This document shows positions 19,540 to 27,808 of a stretch of DNA of 64,000 nt, in pieces (the first letter of the stretch is position 1; every line of letters starts with the position of its first letter). A model generated the notes under the pieces. That model was not told the DNA's origin, did no database searches, and worked only from the letters and a program-made list of their open reading frames with translations. The position numbers and the translations under genes were made by a program. The stretch is from Acetobacter sicerae (GTDB taxonomy: Bacteria > Pseudomonadota > Alphaproteobacteria > Acetobacterales > Acetobacteraceae): the NCBI RefSeq assembly GCF_011516765.1, contig NZ_JAAABN010000003.1:124001-188000 (forward strand). The letters are read 5' to 3'.

Positions 19540-20610
19540 GTGAACGCCCCATACGGAACCGATGAGAACCGACGACTTCTTCGCACACTGAAGGGCGAGG
19601 CGATGTGGCCACCGCCAGTCTGGCTGATGCGTCAGGCTGGGCGTTTCCTGCCGGAGTTCCGGGCGCTTCGGGAAAAGGCCGATTTCCTGACACGCTGCAT
19701 GACGCCGGAACTGGCGACGGAAATCACGCTGCAACCCATTCGCCGTTTCGCCATGGATGGGGCCATTCTGTTCTCGGATATTCTCGTGCTGCCGTGGGCC
19801 ATGGGACAATCTCTGGAATTCATTGAAAAACGCGGCCCTGTGCTCACTCCGATCCGCAGTCGGGCCGATCTGGACAGGCTGGACCCGAAGCGCATTCCGG
19901 AGCGTACGGCGCCCGTCGCGGAAACACTGAGACGGGTGCGGAAAGCGCTTGGAGGGCAGGTTGGCATTGCCGAACCTGATACCGTCACGCTGATCGGTTT
20001 TGCCGGCGCTCCCTTCACGGTGAGCTGCTACATGGTCGATGGCGGCAGTTCGAAGGAATTTGCCCAGACCCGTCTGATGGCGTTCCGTGATCCCGCGCTG
20101 TTTGATCGCCTCATCGATCTTCTTACCGAAACGACAGCTTCCATGCTCGCGGATCAGATCGAGGCAGGCGCACAGGCGGTGATGCTGTTCGACTCATGGT
20201 CAGGACTGCTGCCTCCGCGGGAATTCCGCCGTCATGTCATCAACCCGACGCGCCAGATCGTGAAATTTCTGAAAGACCGTTATCCGGACGTGCCGGTGAT
20301 CGGTTTCCCTAGGCTCGCCGGCGTCATGGCTCCAGAATATGCACGGGAAACAGGCGTGGACGCGATGGCGCTCGATACCGGCGCCGATCTGACCACGGTC
20401 GCTTCGCAGGTCCGTTCCGATCTGGTGCTGCAGGGCAATCTTGATCCGGTTGCCGTGCTGGCTGGCGGTGAAGCCATGTTGCAGGAAGCTCTGGCGATCC
20501 GGGAGGCCGGTCGAGGTCGTCCTCATGTGTTCAATCTGGGTCACGGCGTTCTGCCCGAGACGCCGACCGAACATGTCGGTGACCTGATCGCAGCATTGCG
20601 GACCGTCTGA
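19540..20610 (+). CDS. hemE: Uroporphyrinogen decarboxylase
   Basis: A 356-residue enzyme that decarboxylates uroporphyrinogen III to coproporphyrinogen III in haem synthesis. The diagnostic N-terminal PVWLMRQAGR motif, the GFAGAPFTVSCYM block and the central FDSWSG and GFPR elements are present. The proposed start is the GTG at 19540; no in-frame ATG before the PVWLMRQAGR motif would give the normal N-terminus. The GTG overlaps the stop of a short upstream frame. It leads an operon hemE, HAD phosphatase, hemJ. Confidence 0.96.
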   Translation: MNAPYGTDENRRLLRTLKGEAMWPPPVWLMRQAGRFLPEFRALREKADFLTRCMTPELATEITLQPIRRFAMDGAILFSDILVLPWAMGQSLEFIEKRGPVLTPIRSRADLDRLDPKRIPERTAPVAETLRRVRKALGGQVGIAEPDTVTLIGFAGAPFTVSCYMVDGGSSKEFAQTRLMAFRDPALFDRLIDLLTETTASMLADQIEAGAQAVMLFDSWSGLLPPREFRRHVINPTRQIVKFLKDRYPDVPVIGFPRLAGVMAPEYARETGVDAMALDTGADLTTVASQVRSDLVLQGNLDPVAVLAGGEAMLQEALAIREAGRGRPHVFNLGHGVLPETPTEHVGDLIAALRTV

Positions 20611-20612
20611 CC

Positions 20613-21314
20613 ATGACATCCGCGCTTGCTTCCGACGGCCAGTTACAGCTTGTCATTTTTGATTGCGATGGTGTGCTGATCGACAGCGAAGGCACAAGCT
20701 GCCGTCTGATTGCTGAAGACGCCCGTCAGGCCGGGTGGGATATTACAGACGCAGAAGCCATGACGCAGTTTGGCGGCAAGGCTCTGACGCTTCTGAAGAA
20801 GGAAATCGAGGAGAGGACCGACACCGCCCTTCCGCAGGACTGGCCCATTCTCATGAGGGATCGTTTTGTAGAGTCCTTCACTGTGTCCGTCGATATGATC
20901 GACGGTGCGCGGGAGATGCTGGAAAAGGTTGCGGCCCTAGGACTCCCGGTTCGGGTCGGATCGAATTCATCCATGCTGGAGATGAATGCGAAATTCCGCA
21001 CAAGTGGTCTGGCTGAACTGCTGGAGGGGCGTATCCACTCGGCAACCGACATGCACGCGCCCAAGCCTGATCCCGCTGTCTATCTGAAGGCGGCGGAAGA
21101 GGAAGGCGTCCCTCCTGCGAACTGTGTTGTCATTGAAGACAGCGATACAGGAGCGAAAGCGGCTCTTGCGGCAGGGATGGCCTGTGTTCTTCTGAGGGCT
21201 GAACCGGCCCCCATTCCTGTATGGCCGGGGCTGGTCAGGATCAATGCCCTGTCCGAACTGCCTGTTCTGCTGGGGAATGTTCTGGATGAACAGAACAAAG
21301 CAGACGCGTCGTGA
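20613..21314 (+). CDS. HAD-superfamily phosphatase (beta-phosphoglucomutase-like subfamily)
   Basis: A 233-residue HAD hydrolase. Motif I is FDCDGVLIDSE near residues 16-26 with the nucleophile and acid/base aspartates, motif II is the serine of GSNSS, and motif III/IV appear as KPDPAVY and IEDSDTGAKAA. The helical cap between motifs I and II is of the phosphoglycolate phosphatase/beta-PGM kind. It starts 2 bases after hemE and overlaps hemJ by 4. Substrate is unknown; clustering with haem genes may reflect transcription only. Confidence 0.88.
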   Translation: MTSALASDGQLQLVIFDCDGVLIDSEGTSCRLIAEDARQAGWDITDAEAMTQFGGKALTLLKKEIEERTDTALPQDWPILMRDRFVESFTVSVDMIDGAREMLEKVAALGLPVRVGSNSSMLEMNAKFRTSGLAELLEGRIHSATDMHAPKPDPAVYLKAAEEEGVPPANCVVIEDSDTGAKAALAAGMACVLLRAEPAPIPVWPGLVRINALSELPVLLGNVLDEQNKADAS

Positions 21315-21760
21315 GTGAAATGCTGCTGCCATGGTATCCGTGGATCAAGGCGTTTCACGTCATGTCGGTCATGGCCTGGATGGCAGGGCTCTTTTATCTG
21401 CCCAGACTGTTTGTCTATCACTGTCAGGTTGCGGCAGGTTCCGAGGAGAGTGAACGTTTCAAGATCATGGAGCGTCGCCTTCTGCGAGCGATTACGACCC
21501 CGGCTATGGTGTCTTCCCTGCTTTTTGGAATGCTTCTTGTCAGTATTCCGGGCGTGATAAGCTGGTCCTACGGCTGGTGGCATGTGAAAGTTGCCGCTCT
21601 TGTCTGCATGTTCATTTTTCACGGCTTCTGCGCCCGATGGCGCAAAGAGTTTGCCTGCGACAGAAATACGCATTCGGAACGATTTTACAGAATAGCGAAT
21701 GAAGTGCCGACAGTTCTCATGATGGTTATTGTTATCATGGTGATTGTTAAACCATTTTAA
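21311..21760 (+). CDS. hemJ: Protoporphyrinogen oxidase HemJ
   Basis: A 149-residue four-helix membrane protein of the HemJ (UPF0093) family, which oxidises protoporphyrinogen IX in bacteria lacking HemG and HemY. Conserved features are the early WIKAFHVMSVMAWMAGLFYLPRLF helix with its histidine, the VYH pair, and the WWHVKVAALVCMFIFHGF helix with a second histidine. The ATGA overlap with the HAD gene and the presence of hemE in the same operon strengthen the call. Confidence 0.93.
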   Translation: MSEMLLPWYPWIKAFHVMSVMAWMAGLFYLPRLFVYHCQVAAGSEESERFKIMERRLLRAITTPAMVSSLLFGMLLVSIPGVISWSYGWWHVKVAALVCMFIFHGFCARWRKEFACDRNTHSERFYRIANEVPTVLMMVIVIMVIVKPF

Positions 21761-21904
21761 TAAAGGCGTCTTTCATCAAACGGATAGAATAGCCTTACAT
21801 TTCGTAGCAAAGTTGCGATTTTTTTGACACGTATCATTGGTCTTCTCATTCTCAGAAAAACGGAGAGCAACAGGTCTCTCCCGTTTGAAGAATGGATGGT
21901 GATT

Positions 21905-22381
21905 ATGTCACGTAGTTCTTTTCTGATTGCTGTTATGACTGTTGGTGCGATGGCTATGGGTCAGGCTCATGCCCAGCCTCAGCCTCCCATGGGCCCACAT
22001 GGCTGTGGACCGGGTGGACTTCCCTTCCTTGAGGGAGTGAACCTGACTGCCAAACAGAAGGATTCGGTCAAGAAGATCTTCAGGCAGGGCCATGAAGACA
22101 TGAAGGCCCTGCGCAAGCAGGAGCATGATCTTCACGACCAGTTTGAAGCAATCATGCTGACGCCGGGCAAGGTTGATCAGGCGAAACTGGATGCCCTGGT
22201 AACGGAACAGAATGCTCTGGACGCCAAGCAGAATGCCGCGCGTGAGGCGACGGCCGTCAAGGTGCATGACATTCTGACGGCTGAGCAGATCTCTGCTGCG
22301 AAAGATCGTCATGACAAGATACGTGCCCTGCAGGATCAGATCCATGCTATCGAGCATGCTGACAGTAAGGGTGACGAATAA
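21905..22381 (+). CDS. Periplasmic Spy/CpxP-like helical protein
   Basis: A 158-residue exported protein with a signal peptide (FLIAVMTVGAMAMGQAHA) and a mature part that is almost wholly charged helix. The pattern LTAKQKDSVKKIF, then L-T-A-E-Q near the C-terminus, is the repeated LTxxQ motif of the Spy/CpxP family, which bind unfolded proteins or metals in the periplasm. A start at 21905 places the signal peptide at the N-terminus; 21896 is an alternative. It is set 144 bases after hemJ and followed by a strong terminator. Function is inferred from the motif pair. Confidence 0.75.
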   Translation: MSRSSFLIAVMTVGAMAMGQAHAQPQPPMGPHGCGPGGLPFLEGVNLTAKQKDSVKKIFRQGHEDMKALRKQEHDLHDQFEAIMLTPGKVDQAKLDALVTEQNALDAKQNAAREATAVKVHDILTAEQISAAKDRHDKIRALQDQIHAIEHADSKGDE

Positions 22382-22454
22382 TCGTTCTCTGAACTGTCTG
22401 AGTGATTTTCATCCGTTTAGATAGATCTGTCCGAACGGATTGATTACGTATTAG

Positions 22455-22492
22455 AAAAATCCCTTTCCTTTATAATAAGGAAAGGGATTTTT
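22455..22492. terminator. Bidirectional rho-independent terminator
   Basis: A long perfect stem (AAATCCCTTTCCTT with AAGGAAAGGGATTT) around a 6-base loop, with A-run before and T-run after. It serves the Spy-like gene on the plus strand and the phage-like genes on the minus strand. Confidence 0.9.
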
Positions 22493-22507
22493 TGTTTGAA
22501 TCTCTAT

Positions 22508-22813
22508 TCAGGGCCGGGTCTGTTTGACATCAAGACCAAGGTTTTCCGCAACTTCTGAACGATCTTTTGAGGTGGGAACCATGATTGCTTTTCTGTCGGG
22601 CTGATAGGCGCTGGCGTTCCATCCCCGTGCCTGCCCCACAGCGCTGACAATGTGATAGATGCCGATCCAGCGGGACTCTTTCGAAGGAGGTTTCCAGAAG
22701 CGCATGATCAGGGCGCAGGTTGCTATGATAAAAGAAATGATTGCAGTTGTCGTGGCGAGATAGGAAGGCGGTATGAATTGTAGTATGTTATTGATAAGTG
22801 TTGTTATATCCAT
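22508..22813 (-). CDS. Small membrane protein of phage-like cluster (holin-like guess)
   Basis: A 101-residue protein with one clear membrane helix (about residues 17-38, TTTAIISFIIATCALIMRFW) and a polar C-terminus. No conserved family recognised. It follows two phage-tail-like genes on the same strand and is ended by the shared terminator at 22455. A single-helix membrane protein beside tail genes recalls a holin or lysis accessory, but this is a guess from position. Upstream sequence is AT-rich and the ribosome site is poor. Confidence 0.5.
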   Translation of the reverse strand: MDITTLINNILQFIPPSYLATTTAIISFIIATCALIMRFWKPPSKESRWIGIYHIVSAVGQARGWNASAYQPDRKAIMVPTSKDRSEVAENLGLDVKQTRP

Positions 22814-22827
22814 AAATTTTTTCTTTT

Positions 22828-23301
22828 TTAGAGTCCGCCGTAAATCGTTTTCCCACCATCATCGGTGATGTAGGAGATGATGGTCGTGGCTCCTGCTTCA
22901 AGACTGACATCAGGCTTTGCTCCATCCTTGTAATGAGCGGAAGGTAAGGAGACAGCAATTCCGCCCTCACCAGGTTGATGAAGGATAACGGTAAGGCGTT
23001 GCAGGATACCTGTTGTTCCGCCAGCCAGAGACAGGGTGAGTGGCATGTTTGGTGTGATGTCGTAGGTCATGTCACCCTGTTCAGGAAAAGTAATCTGCAG
23101 AAGACTTCCTGGATTTGTAATGATTTTTACGGGAGCAGTCGTATTCCCTGTTGTGCCTGAAGATGACCCGGAACCCGACTGGAAGGTGAATCCTGTAGTT
23201 GTCGCTGTGGCGTTGTTTTTAGCAAATTCACGGGGATCAATGCCGTTTTCAGGAATGAGCGGAAACTTGTCTTCTGTATAAGCATTGTGACTGTCGGACA
23301 T
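22828..23301 (-). CDS. Hypothetical phage-tail-associated protein
   Basis: A 157-residue protein, low in charge and rich in Gly, Ser and Thr around residues 38-55 (repeated SGSSSG-type linker), followed by a beta-rich part with regularly spaced hydrophobic strands (PGSLLQITFPE, MPLTLSLAGG, LQRLTVILHQ) and a C-terminal TIISYITDDGG segment. This kind of C-terminal beta domain is common in minor phage tail or fibre proteins. No family name can be given. It lies between two genes of the same small cluster. Confidence 0.55.
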   Translation of the reverse strand: MSDSHNAYTEDKFPLIPENGIDPREFAKNNATATTTGFTFQSGSGSSSGTTGNTTAPVKIITNPGSLLQITFPEQGDMTYDITPNMPLTLSLAGGTTGILQRLTVILHQPGEGGIAVSLPSAHYKDGAKPDVSLEAGATTIISYITDDGGKTIYGGL

Positions 23302-23381
23302 GAATGAAATTTTCTTTTTATATTTGAAATTATATCAGAGAAAAGCCCGTTCATGTGATTGCATAAACAGGAAAGTTTATT

Positions 23382-23975
23382 CTAGCTTTTTACAGACAGA
23401 GACAGAAGATTGGCGTTCAGCCAGAGAGAGGTTCCATCTCCCGGGTCAGAAGTGGGTAACCCCTGCATCAACTGAGACAGAACCTGATTGAGCTGGGATA
23501 ATGTAAGGGAGTCACCATCAGAACCGGACGTCGAAGTGCTGCCTGCCATGGCAGGTGTCATCACGCCGGCGGAAATAGAGACTGGCTGGCGAGCGATAAG
23601 AGCGGTGCCACTTTCCGTGGTTCCGATCTGATCATTAGCCGAGAAAAATCCTTCCCGCTGAATCAGTAAGGATAAATATTCAGAAGCTACGGAATATGTT
23701 TGTCCCACGCTGATCGTGCGAGGTGAGACCGACCATGCAACAAGAGGCTCTGAAGTCGCCGTATTGTCAGCGTAAAGAGCCAGGGCTGTTACAGAACCCC
23801 AGTCGGTGGTTGCATAACCAAAACTGCAGGACTGAGAAACAGACAACGTGCGTCGTCCATCTCCAAGAGAGGTGAAGGCTATGGATTGTCTGGCATAGCC
23901 TCCCCCTGCGGTTTCCATGGCGACAGCAGCCGGACCAGTCACCAGAAGACCTAAATATCCTTTGAAAAATGACAA
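23382..23975 (-). CDS. Phage minor tail protein-like
   Basis: A 197-residue protein. The middle, FGYATTDWGSVTALALYAD followed by PLVAWSVSPRTISVGQTYSV, matches the recurring pattern of small phage tail or fibre-linked proteins, in which a W-G-x-V-T-x-x-x-L-Y segment precedes a strand with short-hairpin proline/valine turns. A Ser/Thr/Gly linker and a leucine-rich tail (LTLSQLNQVLSQLMQGL) follow. It heads the three-gene minus-strand cluster. There are no capsid, terminase or integrase genes around, so this is a remnant or a domesticated tail module. Confidence 0.6.
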   Translation of the reverse strand: MSFFKGYLGLLVTGPAAVAMETAGGGYARQSIAFTSLGDGRRTLSVSQSCSFGYATTDWGSVTALALYADNTATSEPLVAWSVSPRTISVGQTYSVASEYLSLLIQREGFFSANDQIGTTESGTALIARQPVSISAGVMTPAMAGSTSTSGSDGDSLTLSQLNQVLSQLMQGLPTSDPGDGTSLWLNANLLSLSVKS

Positions 23976-24317
23976 TGATTTTCTCTTTTATATATTCCAG
24001 AGCGTATGCTCATGATTTTTTGTCCGGGGATTATGAACGTCCCCACATCAGTTGCGGAAGGGGCGGGGTGTGGGAACTGCTGTCTTCCTGATAAAATCAG
24101 AAGGACAGGTGAGCATGATCCACAAGAAGAACATCCCCTCGCTTGAAGTCACTGACCTGTCCTACATTTAAATGAAAGAAGACAGGGTATTCCTGATTAT
24201 CAAACACAGATAACTGTTTTTATTTTGTAGTATTCATATTCAAAGAAAATATAGAAAAACGCTATTGGAAAGGCTTTCCAGCGGAAAACTGCCAGCCTCT
24301 TCAGAAAGCATTTCTCT
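23976..24317. other. Gene-free AT-rich stretch
   Basis: About 340 bases upstream of the phage-like genes. A very short frame from 24116 (ATGATCCACAAGAAG to a stop at 24169) follows AGGACAGGTGAGC, but it is only 18 codons and has no recognisable relative. Nothing else can be supported. Confidence 0.5.
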
Positions 24318-24863
24318 CTAAAGCGAAGATATTCTCCCATCCGTTTCCCGCGACGAGAGCGGAGCTTTGCTGGTCACGCTCTCGAACACCAGCATTTCAT
24401 GTCCGCCGCGCATGAAATGGTCACAGACCCTCATGCCTATGCCCCCCAGCACTTTGCGGGAGGCGATATTGCTGTCCCGTGCGACGGCCACCACACGGGA
24501 CAGGCCCGCAGCATGCGCGTGACGGAGCGCCGCCGCCGCCGCTTCCCGTGCGAGCCCCCGTCCGGAGGCCCATGGATAGATGGCGAACCTCAGAGCGGCA
24601 CCCCGCCCGTCCGGTCGTTCATGCACGCCCGTAATGCCGATCAGTCTTCCGTTCTCGCGGATGGCAAACATGCCGGTACCGTGTTTCGCCCAGAAGGTGA
24701 TGTCTGACACCATCTCCGCTTCCGCCTGCTGACGATTGCGCACACCACCGAGCATCATGGCGAATGCGCCGCCATCCGCCTTGAGGCGTGCAATGTCCTC
24801 CATGTCGCGCCAGGAAACTGGCGTCAGTGTGAGGCGGGCAGTGCGGAGGATATGAAGGCTCAT
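24318..24863 (-). CDS. GNAT acetyltransferase, RimJ/RimL type
   Basis: A 181-residue acetyltransferase with the RimJ/RimL-like start LRTARLTLTPVS and the GNAT core: GITGVHE strand, then WASGRGLAREAAAAALRHA as the acetyl-CoA binding helix, and RDSNIASRKVLGGIGMRV, which is the usual N-x-x-S-x-x-V-x-x-x-x-G-F motif. Substrate cannot be stated; members acetylate ribosomal proteins, amino acids or small molecules. It stands alone, with a repeat-bearing gap on its upstream side. Confidence 0.85.
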   Translation of the reverse strand: MSLHILRTARLTLTPVSWRDMEDIARLKADGGAFAMMLGGVRNRQQAEAEMVSDITFWAKHGTGMFAIRENGRLIGITGVHERPDGRGAALRFAIYPWASGRGLAREAAAAALRHAHAAGLSRVVAVARDSNIASRKVLGGIGMRVCDHFMRGGHEMLVFESVTSKAPLSSRETDGRISSL

Positions 24864-25048
24864 GGATGATCTATCAGAAACACCCTGACGTGAATTTGTA
24901 AAACGGAAACCGGCAGAATTTTGGTGTCGGCGTGTTGATTATGAACAATAAAAATTTTGGGATGATTTAAGGGGGAGAGCCGTTCAGCAATTACACAGAA
25001 ACACTCTCGACAGAAAAATTCTGCTTTTACTTTCACAGGATAAAAAAG

Positions 25049-25104
25049 CAGGTCGGGATCAAAGGGACACAGTCCCTTTGTGGGGCACGGGGCCAACGCC
25101 CCGT
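25049..25104. repeat. Dispersed hairpin repeat, family B, copy 1
   Basis: The sequence GGTCGGGATCAAAGGGAC is shared with 44231-44248. It folds as AAAGGGAC-aca-GTCCCTTT (25061-25079) and is followed by a second hairpin made of GGGGC and GCCCC. It lies just after the ettA stop, so it could act as a transcript end for ettA, although no T-run is present. Confidence 0.8.
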
Positions 25105-25129
25105 AAAACTCCCTACCCTGCAGCCCGGC

Positions 25130-26809
25130 TTATCGCGCCAGCGGACGATACTTGATCCGGCTCGGCTCGACCGAGGCATCGCCCAGACGACGCTTCTTGT
25201 CTTCCTCATAGGCCTGGAAGTTACCCTCGAACCATTCGACATGGCTGTCACCCTCAAAGGCGAGGATATGCGTGGCCAGACGGTCAAGGAACCAGCGATC
25301 ATGGGAGATGATAACGGCGCAGCCCGGATATTCAGCCAGCGCGTCTTCCAGCGCACGCAGCGTATCAACGTCTAGATCGTTGGTCGGCTCATCGAGCAGG
25401 ATGACGTTGCTTTCCTTGCGCAGCATCTTCGCAAGATGAACACGGTTACGCTCACCACCCGAAAGGATGCCGACCTTCTTCTGCTGGTCGGCGCCTTTGA
25501 AGTTGAACGCACCGACATAGGCGCGGGAGGCAACCGCACGCTTGCCGAGATAGATGACATCCGTGCCGCCGGAAATCTCTTCCCAGACAGTCTTGTTGTC
25601 ATCGAGACTGTCGCGGGACTGGTCGACATAACCGAGTTCAACCGTATCACCGATGGTCAGCTTGCCGCTGTCCGGCTGCTCCTGTCCGGTGATCATCTTG
25701 AACAGCGTGGACTTACCCGCACCGTTCGGTCCGATCACACCGACAATGCCACCCGGCGGCAGCTTGAAGTTCAGCTTGTCGATCAGCAGATGGTCGCCAA
25801 AGCCTTTTGTCAGGTCTTCCGCCTCGATCACCACATTGCCCAGACGGGGGCCGGGGGTGATGACGATTTCCGCCGTGCCGTTCGCCTTTTCGTTGCTCTT
25901 GGCCAGCAGCTCTTCGTATTTGGTGATACGGGCCTTGCTCTTCGCCTGACGGGCCTTCGGGCTGGAGGCAATCCACTCCTGCTCGGCCGCAAGAGCCCGC
26001 TGACGGCCACTCTCTTCCTTCTCTTCCTGCGCCAGACGCTTGCGCTTCTGTTCCAGCCAGGAGGAGTAGTTGCCTTCAAACGGATAGCCGCGACCGCGCT
26101 CGATTTCGAGGATCCAGTTGGTCACGTTGTCGAGGAAGTAACGGTCATGGGTGATGACCATGACGGTGCCTTCGTAGTCACGCAGGGTCTTTTCGAGCCA
26201 GGCCACGCTCTCGGCGTCAAGATGGTTGGTCGGTTCGTCAAGCAGCAGCAGATCAGGCTTTTCCAGCAGCAGACGGCACAGCGCAACGCGACGGCGCTCA
26301 CCACCGGACAGCTTGTCCACGGGACTGTCGGCAGGCGGGCAGCGCAGCGCGTCAAGCGCGATTTCCAGCTTGCGGTCGAGTTCCCAGCCGTCACCGGCGT
26401 CGATCTTCTCCTGAAGATCGGCCTGCTCGGCGAGGAGCGCAGTCATCTCGTCCTCGTCCATAGGCTCGGCGAATTTGGCGGAAATCTCGTTGAAGCGATC
26501 CACCGCCTTCTTCAGGTCGCCAAAACCCTGTGCGGCGTTTTCACCGACCGTCAGGTTCGGGTCGAGTTTCGGCTCCTGTTCGAGGTAACCGACCTTTACG
26601 CCTTCAGCGGCCCAGGCCTCGCCACCATATTCCTTGTCGATCCCGGCCATGATCTTGAGCAGGGTCGATTTACCGGCGCCGTTGACACCGAGAACACCGA
26701 TCTTGGCGCCCGGCATGAAGGACAGGGTGATGCCCTTGAAGACTTCACGACCGCCCGGATAGGACTTGGTCAGGTCCTTCATCACATAGACATATTGATA
26801 TGGCGCCAT
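25130..26809 (-). CDS. ettA: Energy-dependent translational throttle protein EttA (ABC-F)
   Basis: A 559-residue ABC-F protein with two ATPase domains and no membrane part, which binds the ribosomal E site and couples elongation to ATP level. Both Walker A motifs (GVNGAGKST and GPNGAGKST), both LSGGER signatures and both [22 protein letters not shown]alker B motifs are intact, and the arm region [18 protein letters not shown] lies between. The start is the ATG at 26807-26809 giving [10 protein letters not shown], the usual EttA N-terminus; longer in-frame starts run into the tRNA gene. The CAU tRNA is 97 bases upstream on the same strand. Confidence 0.96.
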   Translation of the reverse strand: MAPYQYVYVMKDLTKSYPGGREVFKGITLSFMPGAKIGVLGVNGAGKSTLLKIMAGIDKEYGGEAWAAEGVKVGYLEQEPKLDPNLTVGENAAQGFGDLKKAVDRFNEISAKFAEPMDEDEMTALLAEQADLQEKIDAGDGWELDRKLEIALDALRCPPADSPVDKLSGGERRRVALCRLLLEKPDLLLLDEPTNHLDAESVAWLEKTLRDYEGTVMVITHDRYFLDNVTNWILEIERGRGYPFEGNYSSWLEQKRKRLAQEEKEESGRQRALAAEQEWIASSPKARQAKSKARITKYEELLAKSNEKANGTAEIVITPGPRLGNVVIEAEDLTKGFGDHLLIDKLNFKLPPGGIVGVIGPNGAGKSTLFKMITGQEQPDSGKLTIGDTVELGYVDQSRDSLDDNKTVWEEISGGTDVIYLGKRAVASRAYVGAFNFKGADQQKKVGILSGGERNRVHLAKMLRKESNVILLDEPTNDLDVDTLRALEDALAEYPGCAVIISHDRWFLDRLATHILAFEGDSHVEWFEGNFQAYEEDKKRRLGDASVEPSRIKYRPLAR

Positions 26810-26905
26810 GAGACGAAACTCCGTGACAGTAATGGAAGGACCGGCCCTGAGATGGCCAGAGAGGGCGAACATCGAACGGGTTTTAACCCGGCCGATGGAG
26901 ACGCC

Positions 26906-26979
26906 TGCGCCCGGCAGGACTTGAACCCGCAACCAAGCCGTTATGAGCGGCCCGCTCTAACCAATTGAGCTACGGGCGC
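26906..26979 (-). tRNA. tRNA with CAU anticodon (tRNA-Ile2 or elongator tRNA-Met)
   Basis: A 74-base cloverleaf on the minus strand: acceptor GCGCCCG with CGGGCGC, D-arm GCTC/GAGC, anticodon loop CTCATAA, T-arm with TTCAAGT. The CCGCTCATAACGG arm resembles tRNA-Ile2, whose C34 is turned into lysidine by TilS, more than elongator methionine tRNA, but anticodon alone cannot decide. It is not an initiator, because the three G-C pairs next to the anticodon loop are lacking. CCA is not encoded. Confidence 0.85.
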
Positions 26980-27110
26980 GCAGGCGGCTTTTCAATTCGC
27001 GCAACCCAACCCATTTTGCAAGCGTCCAGTGCAAGGAAATATGTCTGTCTTGGCAAGAAAGCGGCGCAGGGCTACGCTTCGCCCGCAATTTATCCATATG
27101 GAGCAGGACG

Positions 27111-27635
27111 ATGGACGTCTCGAAACTTTCCCCCGGCAAGGACGTGCCGAACGACATCAACGTCGTGATCGAGATCCCGCAGGGGTCTTCCGTCAAATAT
27201 GAGATCGACAAGGAAAGCGGCGCGCTGTTTGTCGATCGCTTCCTGTTCACGCCGATGGCTTACCCGGCAGCCTATGGCTTTATCCCGAACACGCTGGCCG
27301 CTGATGGTGATCCGGCTGACGCCATGGTCCTCACACCGCGCAATGTCGTTCCGGGCTGCGTGATCCGCGCGCGTCCGATCGGCGTGCTGCTGATGGAAGA
27401 CGAGGCCGGTCAGGACGAGAAGATCCTGTGCGTGCCGCACGACAAGATCCACCCGCAGTTCTCCAAGGTCGAGAAGATCGAGGATCTGCCCGAGATCCTG
27501 ATTCAGGAAATCGAGCATTTCTTCACGCGCTACAAGGATCTGGAGAAGGGCAAGTGGGTGAAGGTCACCGGCTGGGGCGACAAGGCCCGTGCTGGCGAGA
27601 TCATCAAGGCGTCTCTTGAGGCCGCGAAGAAGTAA
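27111..27635 (+). CDS. ppa: Inorganic pyrophosphatase
   Basis: A 174-residue family I soluble pyrophosphatase, which pulls biosynthetic reactions forward by splitting pyrophosphate. Metal-binding signature D-G-D-P-A-D-A is present ([10 protein letters not shown], near residue 65), with the early [11 protein letters not shown] and the catalytic-loop [11 protein letters not shown] motifs. Length matches the hexameric bacterial enzyme. A terminator follows. Upstream is the CAU tRNA on the other strand. Confidence 0.97.
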   Translation: MDVSKLSPGKDVPNDINVVIEIPQGSSVKYEIDKESGALFVDRFLFTPMAYPAAYGFIPNTLAADGDPADAMVLTPRNVVPGCVIRARPIGVLLMEDEAGQDEKILCVPHDKIHPQFSKVEKIEDLPEILIQEIEHFFTRYKDLEKGKWVKVTGWGDKARAGEIIKASLEAAKK

Positions 27636-27663
27636 TCGTTCCTTACGACTTCGGTGACTGATA

Positions 27664-27699
27664 CGCCCTGCTTCCGGTTTGGAGGCAGGGTGTTTTTTT
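27664..27699 (+). terminator. Rho-independent terminator after ppa
   Basis: GCCCTGCTTCC pairs with GGAGGCAGGGT with one wobble, followed by seven Ts at 27693-27699. It lies 29 bases after the ppa stop. Confidence 0.88.
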
Positions 27700-27808
27700 G
27701 GCCAGCCGGTTTCCGTGACAGGTTCGGAACATCAGAACTGATGTGCTGTATGTGGTCAGAGTGCGTGAGGTCAGGGTAACGACATACTGAATATGGCAGG
27801 TCGGGTTG

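Noticed and set aside
25436..26968. 510-codon open frame antisense to ettA
   Set aside because: Shadow of ettA; it continues over the CAU tRNA gene, which a real gene would not.
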